A stretch of 64,000 nt of DNA from contig DASTCX010000031.1 of assembly GCA_035710745.1 (NCBI GenBank), positions 1 to 64,000 of the forward strand, in the 5' to 3' direction. Made by a program: the position numbers and the translations under genes. The notes under the pieces are model-generated. The model was not told the origin of the DNA and ran no database searches. It saw only the letters and a program-made list of their open reading frames with translations. Positions within the stretch are counted from its first letter, which is position 1, and every line of letters begins with the position of its first letter. The stretch comes from Candidatus Eremiobacteraceae bacterium (GTDB lineage Bacteria > Vulcanimicrobiota > Vulcanimicrobiia > Eremiobacterales > Eremiobacteraceae). Shown one piece after another: positions 1 through 9,598 of this stretch.

Positions 1-32
1 GGCGCGAATCGCAGCAGCATCCCAACGAGTGG

Positions 33-38
33 TATAAT
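33..38 (+). promoter_or_regulatory. Candidate -10 box before a strong hairpin
   Basis: A perfect TATAAT sits at 33-38, preceded by TGG (extended -10 style). I see no convincing TTGACA -35. Transcription would start near 45, right at the base of the hairpin at 46-95. No coding region on the plus strand follows, so it could drive a short non-coding RNA. The call rests on sequence match only. Confidence 0.35.
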
Positions 39-45
39 GCATGAG

Positions 46-95
46 GAGCCCTCCGGGTGGTGTGTGTTCACAACAACACCGTTCCGGAAGGGCTC
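46..95. other. Long stem-loop, possible small RNA or two-way terminator
   Basis: GAGCCCT (46-52) pairs with AGGGCTC (89-95), and CCGG (53-56) with CCGG (84-87) across one bulged A. The inner arm GGTGT pairs with ACACC, closing a nearly complete rod. It lies beyond the 3' end of clpC and just after a TATAAT box. TCTT follows the stem on the plus strand, a weak T-run. No protein can be assigned to 1-197. Confidence 0.4.
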
Positions 96-164
96 TCTTC
101 GTACCTCAGGTGTGTGGGGAGTACACTTTACGGTCGACCGCGGTCTGCCTTGAAGGGTCGTCCC

Positions 165-186
165 CGGTCGAGCTAAAGCTCGACCG
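165..186. repeat. REP palindrome, AGCT type
   Basis: Perfect 22-nt inverted repeat: arm CGGTCGAGCT, centre AA, arm AGCTCGACCG. It lies 12 nt past the clpC stop codon. It belongs to the dispersed family linked to the RAYT gene at 20723. Confidence 0.9.
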
Positions 187-197
187 CTACAGAACCC

Positions 198-2687
198 TTA
201 GCCGGTTTGCGTAGGTTCCGGAGCCGGCGGTTTGAGGGGCTCGCCGAGCTTTTGGAAGATGGTCTTGCCATCTGCGGCATCGAGCAAGATATGGTCGCCT
301 ACCTTGAACGTGCCTCGCAGCAGCTCTTCGGAGAGCGGATCCTCGACGAGCCGCTGGATCGAGCGGCGCAGCGGACGCGCGCCGAACGATGGATCCCAGC
401 CTTCTTTCGCGAGCAGTTCGCACGCGGCTTCGGTCGCTTCGAGCGTCATGTGCTGGTTCTCGAGCTCGCGGACGACCTTCGCCAGTTCCAGCTTGACGAT
501 CGCCTTGATCTGGTCCATGTCGAGCTGATGGAAGACGACGACTTCGTCGATGCGGTTCAAGAACTCCGGCCTGAAGAGATGCTTGATCTCCTCGAGTATC
601 TTGTTCTTCATCCGCTCGTAGCGGATGGCCGACGAGCCCTCTTCCTTGACGGGCCGGAAGCCGATGTCTTTGCTCGTCTGCATCCCGGCCGATCCGACGT
701 TGCTCGTCATGATGATGACGGTGTTCTTGAAGTCGACGATGCGGCCCTGAGAGTCGGTCAGGCGGCCGTCCTCGAGGACTTGAAGCAACAGATTGAAGAC
801 GTCGGGGTGCGCTTTCTCGATCTCGTCGAGCAGCACGACGCTGTAGGGACGGCGCCGCACCGCCTCGGTGAGCTGGCCGCCTTCTTCATAGCCGACGTAC
901 CCTGGCGGCGCGCCGACCAGCCGCGACACCGCGTACTTCTCCATATATTCCGACATGTCGATGCGGACCATCGACTCGGAATCGTCGAACAGGAACTCGG
1001 CGAGCGTGCGCGCGAGCTCGGTCTTGCCGACGCCGGTGGGTCCGAGGAAGATGAACGAACCGATCGGACGTTTCGGGCTCTTGAGACCGGCACGTGCGCG
1101 ACGGATCGCGCGCGTGATGACGGTGATCGCCTCGTCTTGGCCGACGATGCGCTTGTGTAGCGCCTCCTCCATGTTGAGGAGCTTGATCGTCTCTTCTTCC
1201 TTCAGCTTGCTGACCGGGATGCGCGTCCACGTCGAGACGATGTGCGCGATCTCCTCAGGGCCGACGGTGTTGACCTTCTCGCCCTTCTGGTTGCGCTTTT
1301 CGATCCAGTCGGCTTCCATCTGCTGCTTCTTCGCGCGCAGCTTTTCTTCGCGGTCGCGGATCTGTGCGGCTTTCTCGAACTCCTGCGCCTTGATGACGTT
1401 CTCTTTTTCCGTCTTGACCTTGCGGATCTCGGTCTCGAGCTCGCGGATCTCCGGCGGCAGCGACGTCGCCTGCAGGCGGGCGCGCGATGCGGCTTCGTCC
1501 ATCAGGTCGACGGCTTTGTCGGGCAGGAAGCGATCGGTGATGTAGCGGTCGGATAGGCGCACGGCGGCCTCGAGCGCTTCGTCGCTGATCTTGACGCGAT
1601 GGTGCGCCTCGTAGCGGTCGCGCAGACCCTTGAGGATCTCGATCGCCTCGTCGAGCGACGGCTCGCCGACCATGATCGATTGGAAGCGGCGCTCGAGCGC
1701 GCTGTCTTTTTCGATATGCTTGCGGAACTCGTTGAGCGTCGTCGCGCCGATGCATTGGAGTTCGCCGCGCGCGAGCGCGGGCTTGATGATGTTGCTCGCG
1801 TCGATTGCGCCTTCCGCGGCGCCGGCACCCACGAGCGTGTGCAGCTCGTCGATGAAGAGGATGATCTCGCCGCTCGCACCGCGGATCTCGTCCATGACGC
1901 GCTTCATCCGCTCTTCGAATTCGCCGCGATACTTCGTGCCGGCCACGAGCCCCGCCAGGTCGAGCGTGATGACGCGCTTGTCGCGCAGCGGCTCGGGCAC
2001 GTCGCCCGTGATGACGCGCTGCGCTAAACCTTCGGCGATCGCGGTCTTGCCGACGCCCGGCTCGCCGATCAGCGCCGGGTTGTTCTTCGTGCGCCGCGAG
2101 AGGATCTGGATGACGCGCTCGATCTCGGTGTTGCGCCCGATGACGGGGTCGAGCTTGCCTTCGCGTGCCAGTTGCGTCAGATCGCGGCCGTACGCGTCGA
2201 GCGTCGGCGTCTTGCTCTTGCCTTTCGAGGCGGTCTGCGTCTGGGTTTCGGCGCCGAGCAGCGACGTCGTTTGGACGCGGACCTTCGCCGGGTCGACGCC
2301 GAGGTTCATGAGGACGCGCGCGGCGACACCCTCGCCCTCGCGGATGAGGCCGAGGAGCAGGTGCTCGGTTCCTATATAGTTGTGGTTGAGCTGGCGCGCC
2401 TCTTCGAAGGCGAGCTCGATGACGCGCTTCGCCCGCGGGGTGAACACCATCTCTTGCTGGACGGTCTGGCCGCCGCGGCCGACGATCGCCTCGACTTCAG
2501 CGCGGACCTTCGCGAGATTGACGCCGAGCGTCTCGAGCACTTTCGCGGCGAGGCTTTCGCCCTCACTGATGATGCCGAGCAGTATGTGCTCCGTGCCGAT
2601 GTAGTTGTTGCCGAGGCGCTGCGCTTCTTCTTGCGCCAGCACGATGCTGCGCCTCGCTCGCTCGGTGAACGGTTCCCACATCGACAT
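198..2687 (-). CDS. clpC: ATP-dependent Clp protease ATPase subunit ClpC
   Basis: Hsp100 unfoldase that feeds proteins to ClpP. The 829 residues match the usual ClpC length. Two Clp_N repeats fill residues 1-145. The first AAA+ domain has Walker A GEPGVGKT at 208-215 and Walker B FIDELH near 276. A UVR-like coiled-coil segment ([19 protein letters not shown]) around 430-450 marks it as ClpC rather than ClpA or ClpB. The second AAA+ domain has GPTGVGKT near 555. The ATG at 2687 is preceded by AGGAG 8 nt upstream. No mcsA, mcsB or ctsR gene is adjacent, so the usual Firmicutes operon is absent. Confidence 0.97.
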   Translation of the reverse strand: MSMWEPFTERARRSIVLAQEEAQRLGNNYIGTEHILLGIISEGESLAAKVLETLGVNLAKVRAEVEAIVGRGGQTVQQEMVFTPRAKRVIELAFEEARQLNHNYIGTEHLLLGLIREGEGVAARVLMNLGVDPAKVRVQTTSLLGAETQTQTASKGKSKTPTLDAYGRDLTQLAREGKLDPVIGRNTEIERVIQILSRRTKNNPALIGEPGVGKTAIAEGLAQRVITGDVPEPLRDKRVITLDLAGLVAGTKYRGEFEERMKRVMDEIRGASGEIILFIDELHTLVGAGAAEGAIDASNIIKPALARGELQCIGATTLNEFRKHIEKDSALERRFQSIMVGEPSLDEAIEILKGLRDRYEAHHRVKISDEALEAAVRLSDRYITDRFLPDKAVDLMDEAASRARLQATSLPPEIRELETEIRKVKTEKENVIKAQEFEKAAQIRDREEKLRAKKQQMEADWIEKRNQKGEKVNTVGPEEIAHIVSTWTRIPVSKLKEEETIKLLNMEEALHKRIVGQDEAITVITRAIRRARAGLKSPKRPIGSFIFLGPTGVGKTELARTLAEFLFDDSESMVRIDMSEYMEKYAVSRLVGAPPGYVGYEEGGQLTEAVRRRPYSVVLLDEIEKAHPDVFNLLLQVLEDGRLTDSQGRIVDFKNTVIIMTSNVGSAGMQTSKDIGFRPVKEEGSSAIRYERMKNKILEEIKHLFRPEFLNRIDEVVVFHQLDMDQIKAIVKLELAKVVRELENQHMTLEATEAACELLAKEGWDPSFGARPLRRSIQRLVEDPLSEELLRGTFKVGDHILLDAADGKTIFQKLGEPLKPPAPEPTQTG

Positions 2688-3155
2688 CTTGGACTCTCCT
2701 CTGCAGCTCGTTTCGACGGAATGGCCGAAAACTGCTTTCTCTATACGAATCTACGTTTGGTATCGGCGTTTTGGTTCGAAATCTCTCCTTGACCTAGACG
2801 AAAGGCTGGTGAAAATATGGCGAAAGAACAGCAAAAGGGAGGGCGCGTAACCCTCCCGAGAAACGGACTTTCGTCCATAAAGCGCCTCAAGCGAGCTCGG
2901 TCCTTGCTGTACTGTAGCCCGTACCGGCCGGGAATCTTATCGGCTTTCGGTCGATCGGGTCTATGCCCTATCGCTACGCCCGGGTTTTACAATCCGGATG
3001 CGGGTTGAATGCCAACCCGCTCGCCGATCAGTACGCCTTGGAGCGGATCCCTTGAGGCTACTCGAATGATACCGCCGGGATTTCACGCGTGTCAATCTTT
3101 TTTTGACGGGATGGCACGAAAGACCAGCGAAGGTTTCCGCATAGAGAGAGAACTC
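2688..3155. other. Long intergenic region with several short hairpins
   Basis: This 468-nt divergent gap separates clpC from the folate fusion gene. I see no supported ORF. A TTGACC at 2789-2794 could be a plus-strand -35, but the -10 is weak. It then holds a run of small hairpins: GGGAGGG/CCCTCCC near 2838-2858, GGAC/GTCC near 2868-2879, GCGGGTT/AACCCGC near 3000-3020, and GTCAA/TTGAC around a T-run at 3091-3106. It may be a structured leader for the downstream gene. It does not match the tetrahydrofolate or preQ1 aptamers as I know them. Confidence 0.35.
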
Positions 3156-4631
3156 GTGACGCCCGTCGCGATCGGGCTCGGATCGAACCTCGGCGATCGC
3201 CAAGCGAATGTTGCCGGCGCATTGCAGCGCTTGCGCGCGTTCATCGATATCGAACGCGTGTCGTCCGCCTTCATCACGACGCCCGTCGGATACCGCAACC
3301 AGCCGGATTTCCTGAACCTTGCGTGCATCGGAACGACGGCGCTTGCGCCGCGCGAACTCCGCGTCCGTCTGCGCGACGTCGAGCGCCGCGTCGGGAGGGG
3401 AGCTGCGGTGCCGATGGGACCGCGAGCGATCGACCTCGATCTTCTTCTATACGGCGAGCTTCGTATCGAAGATGAAGACCTCACGATCCCTCATCGCGGC
3501 CTGCAGGATCGCGCGTTCGTCCTCATCCCCTTGGCCGAGATAGCGCCCGATTGGCGTGACCCGGTGACCGGCTCGACCATCAAGCAGCTCGCATCGCGCG
3601 TCGACGCGAGCGGCGTCACTCGCTCAGAGGGCGGCCTCCTTCCTCGACTGCGACGCGACATCCAAGAGCAGCGGCCGGCCGTCTCGCTCGCGCTCGATCG
3701 TGCGGGCGTGACGGGCGTGAAGACGCTCATCGCGCTCGACGATCGCAAGACCGGTCGGCAGCAGACCGCGATCGCCATTTTCGACATCTTCGCCGACCTC
3801 GATGCGACGCACAGCGGCGTACATATGTCGCGCTTCTCGCAAGACCTAGAAGATGCGCTCGCCGACCTCACGGCGCAAACCGCGTACGGCGGTCTCGACG
3901 CGCTTGCCCTCGACCTCGCGGAACGCGTCGTCGCCAGCCAGCGTGCGGAGCAAGCATACGTCCGCGCGCGCGCCGAGATCGCGCTTCCGCGTCACACGCC
4001 GGCGAGCGGCATCGCGACGCATGAGTTCTATACCTTGCTCGCACGTGCGGTCGCCGCTCCGGATCATCGTCGCCGCGTCGTGGGCGTCGAGGCGGATGGC
4101 ATCACCGCTTGCCCGTGCGCGCAAGCGATGGTCGCCGACGCGTCGCGCGAACGTCTGACCGCGGCCGGTTTCGGCGCCGACGCGGTCGAGCGCATAATGG
4201 CCGCCGTTCCGATGGTGACGCATAATCAGCGCGGACGCGGACGTCTGCTCGTCGGCGGCGAGGGCGACGTCGATCCGGCGGTGCTCGTCGAGATCGTCGA
4301 GCAGTCGATGTCGTCGGAGACGTACGATTTGCTGAAGCGGCCGGACGAGCTTTTCATCGTCGAAAAGGCGCACCACGCGCCTCGCTTCGTCGAGGACGTC
4401 GTCCGCGAGATGCTTCGCTACGCGTGCGACGCGTTCGTCGATATGCCTGTAGATAGCTTCATATCAGCTCGGCAGATCAACTTCGAAAGCATCCACAAGC
4501 ACGACGCGCTGGCGGAGTCCGGCGGCACGCTCTCAGAATTGCGACGCGAGCTCGCCGGCGAGACATCGGTGAGCCATACCCGCCTAGAAGACTGGCTCTA
4601 CCCGGCAGGCGCGCGTTTGGACGCCCGATAG
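3156..4631 (+). CDS. HPPK-FolE2 fusion (folate biosynthesis)
   Basis: Two folate enzymes in one 491-residue chain. The N-terminal ~150 residues are 6-hydroxymethyl-dihydropterin pyrophosphokinase (FolK), with VAIGLGSNLGDR, the GYRNQPDFLN motif and GPRAIDLDLLLYG. Residues ~175-480 are a type IB GTP cyclohydrolase (FolE2/MptA, COG1469), with HMSRF, GITACPCAQ, THNQRGRG, SSETYDLLKRPDE and ARQINFESIHKHD. FolE2 catalyses the first pathway step and FolK a later one. I chose GTG 3156 because GAGAGAG lies just upstream and the HPPK core starts four residues later. ATG 3111 would add 15 residues and has no clear ribosome site. FolE2 enzymes are metal-flexible, so zinc limitation may matter. Confidence 0.9.
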   Translation: MTPVAIGLGSNLGDRQANVAGALQRLRAFIDIERVSSAFITTPVGYRNQPDFLNLACIGTTALAPRELRVRLRDVERRVGRGAAVPMGPRAIDLDLLLYGELRIEDEDLTIPHRGLQDRAFVLIPLAEIAPDWRDPVTGSTIKQLASRVDASGVTRSEGGLLPRLRRDIQEQRPAVSLALDRAGVTGVKTLIALDDRKTGRQQTAIAIFDIFADLDATHSGVHMSRFSQDLEDALADLTAQTAYGGLDALALDLAERVVASQRAEQAYVRARAEIALPRHTPASGIATHEFYTLLARAVAAPDHRRRVVGVEADGITACPCAQAMVADASRERLTAAGFGADAVERIMAAVPMVTHNQRGRGRLLVGGEGDVDPAVLVEIVEQSMSSETYDLLKRPDELFIVEKAHHAPRFVEDVVREMLRYACDAFVDMPVDSFISARQINFESIHKHDALAESGGTLSELRRELAGETSVSHTRLEDWLYPAGARLDAR

Positions 4632-4659
4632 CTAGGGCATCACAGCGAGGTCGGGACGC

Positions 4660-6003
4660 ATGGCGGCGCCGCGGCGTCGTCGAATGCTCGGCCATTTGGA
4701 GCACTGGGGGCGGACGGTCATGATGCCCGCAAAGCGCGACGCGCGCACGAAGACGGACCATGAGGACCGCTTCCGGCATCTCGTCGAGAACGCGTTCGAC
4801 ATCATACTCGAGTGCGCGGTCAGCGGCCGGATCCTCTACGTCAGCCCGAACATCGTCGATGTGCTCGGCTACGAGCCGGAGCAGATCATCGGCACGTTTC
4901 TCGTCGACCATCTCCACCCGGAAGACGCCGACCGCGGCCTCGAGGCGTTTGCGATGGCGGTCGGCGACGGCGATCGCATCCACGAGACGCTCCGCTATCG
5001 CAGGGTCGACGGCACGTGGCGTCACCTTGAAGGGCGCGGACGCCCGTATCGAACGCAAGCGGGCAAGCTGCGCGTCGTCATCATCGGACGCGACGTGACG
5101 TCGGAAGTCCAGGCTGAGGAGAAGTTGCGCAACGTGCAGCAGCGCCTCGAACTGCAGCTCCGCCGCCTACCGGTCGCGGTGATCGCTTGGGATGGCGACG
5201 GCGTCGTCACCGAGTGGAATCCGGCGGCAGAGCGGATGTTCGGCTATACGCGAGCCGAAGTGATCGGGCGCTTCGCGGGTCCGCTCATCGAATCGGTGAG
5301 CGCGGCGGGCGAGCCGTTCGTCCAGACGATCGATGCGGCCGACGACGGCAGCGAGCCGTTCCGCGTGATCTCCACCAATCGGACGAAAGCGGGCGATCCG
5401 GTCGTCTGCGAATGGAACATCGTGCCCATGCATGACGGCCATGGCGCGATGAGCGGAGTCATCGCGATCGCCGAGAGCATCTCGGAACGCGAGCGCGCAC
5501 GGACGCTCGAAGAGGCGGCGTATAAAGATCCGGTCACGGGTATGCCGAATCGCCGGCTGTTCGACGACAAGCTCGCGGCGGCAGCCGACGCGACGCGGCG
5601 ACGCAGCGACACGTTTGCGGTGCTCTACATCGACCTCGACGATTTCAAGCGGATCAACGATACGCATGGCCACCATGTCGGTGACGCCGTGCTGACGGCG
5701 GTCGGGCTCCGTCTGCGCGTCTGCGTCCGCGAGACCGACGTCGTGGCGCGACTCGGCGGCGACGAGTTCGGCGTCATCCTCTCAAGCCTTGAGGGCTCGG
5801 AGTATGCGGAAGAGGTCGCCGAGCGCATCCTCGCGACCGTGCGGCAACCCCTCGTCGCGGCGGATCGGATATTCGAGGTCAGTGCGAGCATCGGGATCAG
5901 CAAGTTCCCCGACGACGGCGCGGACGCGACGGCGCTCCAACGCAAAGCGGACGCCGCGATGTATCGCGCGAAACAGAAGGGCAAGTTCACCTTCTCCCTC
6001 TGA
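4660..6003 (+). CDS. Sensory diguanylate cyclase (PAS-PAS-GGDEF)
   Basis: Makes cyclic di-GMP under control of two PAS sensors. PAS1 spans about 38-150 (DIILECAVSGRILYVSPN) and PAS2 about 165-285 (VTEWNPAAERMFGYTRAEVIG). The GGDEF domain fills 290-447 with an intact [12 protein letters not shown] active site near 366. A canonical inhibitory RxxD (RETD) lies five residues before it, so product feedback is likely. No membrane segment is visible, so it is probably cytoplasmic. The ATG at 4660 gives 447 residues. In-frame ATGs lie downstream, so the first ~20 residues are uncertain. Its first PAS domain resembles that of the GGDEF-EAL protein at 14540. Confidence 0.93.
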   Translation: MAAPRRRRMLGHLEHWGRTVMMPAKRDARTKTDHEDRFRHLVENAFDIILECAVSGRILYVSPNIVDVLGYEPEQIIGTFLVDHLHPEDADRGLEAFAMAVGDGDRIHETLRYRRVDGTWRHLEGRGRPYRTQAGKLRVVIIGRDVTSEVQAEEKLRNVQQRLELQLRRLPVAVIAWDGDGVVTEWNPAAERMFGYTRAEVIGRFAGPLIESVSAAGEPFVQTIDAADDGSEPFRVISTNRTKAGDPVVCEWNIVPMHDGHGAMSGVIAIAESISERERARTLEEAAYKDPVTGMPNRRLFDDKLAAAADATRRRSDTFAVLYIDLDDFKRINDTHGHHVGDAVLTAVGLRLRVCVRETDVVARLGGDEFGVILSSLEGSEYAEEVAERILATVRQPLVAADRIFEVSASIGISKFPDDGADATALQRKADAAMYRAKQKGKFTFSL

Positions 6004-6036
6004 TCAGCCGAGGCGGCCGACGACGACTCGACAAGT

Positions 6037-7272
6037 ATGAACTGGGAACTTTCCGCAGCGCCATATCTGCCTATCCACCGTCGCCGGATACGCCGGCGTC
6101 GCATGATCTTCGCGATCGTCGCTCTCGCCGTCGCGCTGCCGGCCTATCTCTATTACCGGCACGTCGCTGCCGAGTCGATGGGGACGCGCGTGTTCGATGA
6201 GGTCGAATCCTCGGTCGCGGAATCGTACTACGATCCTTCGTATCACGGTCACGTCTGGCAGGCGGTCGCGGCGCACTATCGGCCGCTCATCGTCGGCGCA
6301 CCGGACGTCACCGCGCGTTACGACGCCCTGCACGAGATGCTCGCCGTGCTGGGCGACAGCCACACGATCGCATTCTCGCCGCTCGAGGTCGATCGCATCG
6401 ACCGTCGACCGGACGCCGGCGCTGCCGGCGCCCTCATCTCGCTGATCGACGGCCATCAGGTCGTCATGGCGGTCTCGAATCACTCGCCGGCGCAGCGCGC
6501 GGGTCTGCGCCGCGGCGACATCGTCGTGGCCGCGGATGCCGAGCTCGGACCGCCGGGTACGCTGAAGCACTACGAATTGCGCGATCCGGTCACAGGCAAA
6601 CTACGTCACACGTCGCTCCGGCTTGCGCCCGCGGTGCTTGTCGACGATCCTCGCGGACCGGACGTCGACTGGGATGTCGCAGCCGCGGGCGTCGGTTATC
6701 TGCGCATCGGCTCGTTCCCGGAAGCGATCGATGACGTACTCGGCTGGGCGATGGAAGAGGTCGGCAAGGAGCCTGCGCTCGTGCTCGATCTGCGATCGAA
6801 CCCGGGCGGGATGCTCGACGCGGTCGACGATACTGCCGGCATGTTCCTGTCCAAGGGAACCCTCGTCGTCACCGGCTGGCGGCGCGTCCACTGGTTCGGT
6901 CCGCAGCGCTTTCTCGCAAGCGATGCTGCGGGCGTTCATTATGCGGGCGCGCTCTACGTGCTCGTCGACGACAGCAGCGAGAGCGGCGCCGAGACCCTCG
7001 CCGCAGCCCTCCAATCGTACCATCGCGCGACGATCGTCGGCGTGAGGACCTCCGGTAAGGTCATGGGCGTCGATCTCGAGGAGCCGTTGGCGGACGGCGG
7101 ACTGCTCCGGGTCGCGACCCTCGACATGATCGCGCCGAGCGGTGTTCGGCTGGAAGGTCGTGGCGTCACACCGGACGTCGTCGTCGTGCGCACACCGCGC
7201 GACGTCGCTCGCGGCGTCGATCCGCAGCTGCGCACCGCGATCGCCCTCGCGCAAGACGCGATCAAAGACTAA
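6037..7272 (+). CDS. Membrane-anchored S41-family (C-terminal-processing-like) protease
   Basis: A 411-residue periplasmic protease. An arginine-rich N-terminus (HRRRIRRRR) precedes a single membrane segment at about 23-42. A PDZ-like region covers ~110-190 (SPAQRAGLRRGDIVVAADAE). The S41 core covers ~200-390, with VGYLRIGSFPE, LVLDLRSNPGGML, the candidate nucleophile in ESGAETLAAAL near 315 and the candidate lysine in TSGKVMG near 340. These fit the Ser-Lys dyad of CtpA/tail-specific proteases. It follows the GGDEF gene by 33 nt and may be co-transcribed. The substrate cannot be inferred. Confidence 0.85.
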   Translation: MNWELSAAPYLPIHRRRIRRRRMIFAIVALAVALPAYLYYRHVAAESMGTRVFDEVESSVAESYYDPSYHGHVWQAVAAHYRPLIVGAPDVTARYDALHEMLAVLGDSHTIAFSPLEVDRIDRRPDAGAAGALISLIDGHQVVMAVSNHSPAQRAGLRRGDIVVAADAELGPPGTLKHYELRDPVTGKLRHTSLRLAPAVLVDDPRGPDVDWDVAAAGVGYLRIGSFPEAIDDVLGWAMEEVGKEPALVLDLRSNPGGMLDAVDDTAGMFLSKGTLVVTGWRRVHWFGPQRFLASDAAGVHYAGALYVLVDDSSESGAETLAAALQSYHRATIVGVRTSGKVMGVDLEEPLADGGLLRVATLDMIAPSGVRLEGRGVTPDVVVVRTPRDVARGVDPQLRTAIALAQDAIKD

Positions 7273-7288
7273 TCAATTTGCTAGGGAG

Positions 7289-7310
7289 CGGTCGAGATTT
7301 ATCTCGACCG
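7289..7310. repeat. REP palindrome, AGAT type
   Basis: Perfect 22-nt inverted repeat with CGGTCGAGAT arms and centre TT. First of three REPs packed into 117 nt between two convergent genes. Confidence 0.9.
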
Positions 7311-7340
7311 CCGCAGACCCGCCTTATGACCGCTCGTCTC

Positions 7341-7362
7341 CGGTCGAGCTAAAGCTCGACCG
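7341..7362. repeat. REP palindrome, AGCT type
   Basis: Same 22-nt sequence as the copy at 165-186. It is the middle member of the triplet and is flanked by the other (AGAT) subtype on both sides. Confidence 0.9.
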
Positions 7363-7383
7363 CTACATTCACTGAGACCGCGG

Positions 7384-7405
7384 CGGTCGAGATAAATCTC
7401 GACCG
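7384..7405. repeat. REP palindrome, AGAT type
   Basis: Perfect inverted repeat with centre AA. It ends 9 nt before the stop codon of the minus-strand gene at 7414. Confidence 0.9.
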
Positions 7406-7413
7406 GTCCCATA

Positions 7414-7773
7414 TCATCTGTTCGTGCCGACCGTCGCAAGAGCAGACCGCAACTCGTCCAAACCGAGGATCGTCGCGCGCGGGGCACTGGCGCGCGTCTC
7501 GTTGTATTCCGCAGACGGCACGTCGACGAGATAGACCGGGATGTTGCGCGTGTTGAAACCGTCGCCGAGATAACGCGCAGCTTCGCGGGCATGGCGCGAT
7601 AGGATCGCGCACGCGATGACGATGACGTCGGGCCGCTCCTTCGTGATGAGATCGAAGAACGCGGGCCAGCGCGGCTCGCCTTCGACGACCGTCGCGCCAA
7701 GCGATGCGACTGCCGCGCGACGCGCGGCGCACGCAGGATCGGTGTCGAATTGCAAGAGCGCGATCTTCGCCAT
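7414..7773 (-). CDS. Small Rossmann-like protein, function unknown
   Basis: 119 residues with alternating predicted beta strands and helices: MAKIALLQFD, RPDVIVIAC, NIPVYLVDVP. The pattern resembles a response-regulator receiver or pseudo-receiver fold, but I cannot place the acidic pocket, the conserved Thr/Ser and the Lys of a true phospho-acceptor. No output domain is present. It is convergent with the S41 protease, with three REPs in between, and divergent from pccB with a 56-nt gap. I do not recognise the family. Confidence 0.65.
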   Translation of the reverse strand: MAKIALLQFDTDPACAARRAAVASLGATVVEGEPRWPAFFDLITKERPDVIVIACAILSRHAREAARYLGDGFNTRNIPVYLVDVPSAEYNETRASAPRATILGLDELRSALATVGTNR

Positions 7774-7829
7774 GACGCGCTTTTCGAGCGGCGGGTAGCG
7801 CCGCCCCTTGCGGGGAACCGTGTCGCTCG

Positions 7830-9380
7830 ATGAGCCACAAGTCAGAACTAGACCAGCTCAGAGCGAAGCGTGCTCAAGCGGCGGCGCCCGCAGGTGAAGC
7901 CGCGAACGAGCGGCAGCACGAGCGCGGCAAACTTACGGCGCGCGAACGTGTCGCTCGCCTCCTCGATCCGGATTCCTTCGTCGAGCTCGACGCCTTTGCG
8001 GTTCACCGGACCGACGCGTTCGGGCTCGCGGAGAAGCGCTACGTCGGCGACGGCGTCGTCACCGGATACGGAACCATCGACGGTCGTCGCGTCTTCCTCT
8101 TCTCGCAAGACTTCACGGTGCTCGGCGGTTCGCTGGGTGAGGTCTTCGCGGAGAAGATCTGCAAGGTCATGGATCTCGCCGTGCGCACGGGTTGCCCGGT
8201 CATCGGCATCAACGACTCGGGCGGTGCGCGCATACAAGAAGGCGTCGTCAGCCTCGGCGGATATGCGGAGATCTTCTGGCGCAACGTCCAGGCGTCGGGC
8301 GTCGTGCCACAGATCTCCCTCGTCGCAGGACCCTGCGCCGGCGGCGCCGTCTACAGCCCTGCGATCACCGACTTCATCTTCATGGTCGACAAGATCTCGC
8401 AGATGTTCATCACCGGGCCTGAGATCATCAAGACGGTGACCGGCGAGGAGGTGACGTTCGAAGAGCTCGGCGGCGCGCTCACGCACAACCGGAAGAGCGG
8501 CGTCGCGCACTTCCTCTGCGCCGACGAAGACGACGCATTCGAGCAGATCCGCCACTTGCTCTCGTTCCTGCCGCAGAACAATCTCGACGATCCGCCCGAG
8601 GCGGAGTCATCCGATGACCCGCGACGCACCGACCCAGGGCTCATCGACATCATCCCGCCGTCGGCGAACATGCCGTACGATATGGTCGACGTCATCCACC
8701 GCGTCGTCGACGACGGCGATTTTTTCGAAGTGCAGGCGCTTTACGGCGGCTCGCTCGTCGTCGGCTTCGCGCGCCTCGGCGGCCGCAGCGTCGGCATCGT
8801 CGCGAATCAGCCGGCGGTCCTCGCCGGCGTTCTCGATATCGATTCGTCGATCAAAGGTGCGCGTTTCGTCCGCTTCTGCGACGCGTTCAACATCCCGCTC
8901 ATCACGTTCGTCGACGTCCCCGGGTTTCTGCCGGGCACGAATCAAGAGTTCGGCGGCATCATCAAGCACGGGGCGAAGCTGCTCTACGCGTTCGCCGAGG
9001 CGACTGTGCCGAAGCTGACGGTCATCACCCGCAAAGCCTACGGCGGCGCCTACGACGTCATGTGCAGCAAACATATCCGCGCCGATTTCAATATCGCGTG
9101 GCCGACTGCCGAGATCGCGGTCATGGGACCGCACGGCGCGGTCAAGATCATCCACCGCGATGAGATCGCGAAGGCGAAAAACCCGACCGCTCGCGAGGAA
9201 GAGCTCGTCGCCGAGTACGTCGAGCGCTTCGCAAACCCGTACGTCGCCGCGGAACGTGGTTACATCGACGACGTCATCGATCCGGCGATGACGCGGCCGG
9301 TGCTGTGCAACGCGCTCGAGATGCTGCGGACCAAGCGCGTCGCGCGGCCGGCTCGCCGACACGGCAACATACCGCTATGA
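7830..9380 (+). CDS. pccB: Propionyl-/methylmalonyl-CoA carboxylase carboxyltransferase subunit
   Basis: Transfers CO2 from carboxybiotin to propionyl-CoA, giving (S)-methylmalonyl-CoA. At 516 residues it has the family length. Visible motifs include [14 protein letters not shown], the oxyanion-hole segments GGARIQEGV and [12 protein letters not shown], and [10 protein letters not shown]. The Asp in GGAYD is the position linked to acyl-chain preference in acyl-CoA carboxylases, and Asp is expected for propionyl-CoA. The gene opens an operon with a small ORF, pccA, the mutase and the epimerase. Its stop overlaps the next start (ATGA). Confidence 0.95.
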   Translation: MSHKSELDQLRAKRAQAAAPAGEAANERQHERGKLTARERVARLLDPDSFVELDAFAVHRTDAFGLAEKRYVGDGVVTGYGTIDGRRVFLFSQDFTVLGGSLGEVFAEKICKVMDLAVRTGCPVIGINDSGGARIQEGVVSLGGYAEIFWRNVQASGVVPQISLVAGPCAGGAVYSPAITDFIFMVDKISQMFITGPEIIKTVTGEEVTFEELGGALTHNRKSGVAHFLCADEDDAFEQIRHLLSFLPQNNLDDPPEAESSDDPRRTDPGLIDIIPPSANMPYDMVDVIHRVVDDGDFFEVQALYGGSLVVGFARLGGRSVGIVANQPAVLAGVLDIDSSIKGARFVRFCDAFNIPLITFVDVPGFLPGTNQEFGGIIKHGAKLLYAFAEATVPKLTVITRKAYGGAYDVMCSKHIRADFNIAWPTAEIAVMGPHGAVKIIHRDEIAKAKNPTAREEELVAEYVERFANPYVAAERGYIDDVIDPAMTRPVLCNALEMLRTKRVARPARRHGNIPL

Positions 9381-9598
9381 GGATGACCGCCGACGAGTCC
9401 GCCGCGGTCGCACTCGCGCTCGCGGCGCTTCGCGCGCGATCCGCGCCGGCAGCAGCAGCGTCTCGGCGGAGAAGCCGCTGGTCGTCTAAAGCGCCGCGCG
9501 ATCTCGAATCGATCGGCGGCGTTTCTCAAGCGAAACAAGATGGTCTTTCGCCTTGGGCCGGCGCAGCTCGACGCGAGGCGCTCCGCGACGATGTTTGA
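9377..9598 (+). CDS. Small epsilon-like subunit of acyl-CoA carboxylase (candidate)
   Basis: A 73-residue ORF wedged between pccB and pccA. It overlaps the pccB stop by 4 nt (ATGA) and the pccA start by 8 nt, which argues for real translation. The N-terminus [18 protein letters not shown], then an Ala-rich linker and [12 protein letters not shown], follows the layout of small AccE/PccE-type subunits (short helix, low-complexity linker, terminal Trp/Arg patch). The C-terminal 30 residues do not match anything I know, so the role is inferred from position and N-terminal pattern. Confidence 0.55.
   Translation: MRMTADESAAVALALAALRARSAPAAAASRRRSRWSSKAPRDLESIGGVSQAKQDGLSPWAGAARREALRDDV

Noticed and set aside
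2960-3025. tRNA-like stretch upstream of the folate gene
   Set aside because: The GCGGGTT/AACCCGC hairpin recalls a T-arm, but the loop lacks TTCGA and no acceptor stem can be formed.
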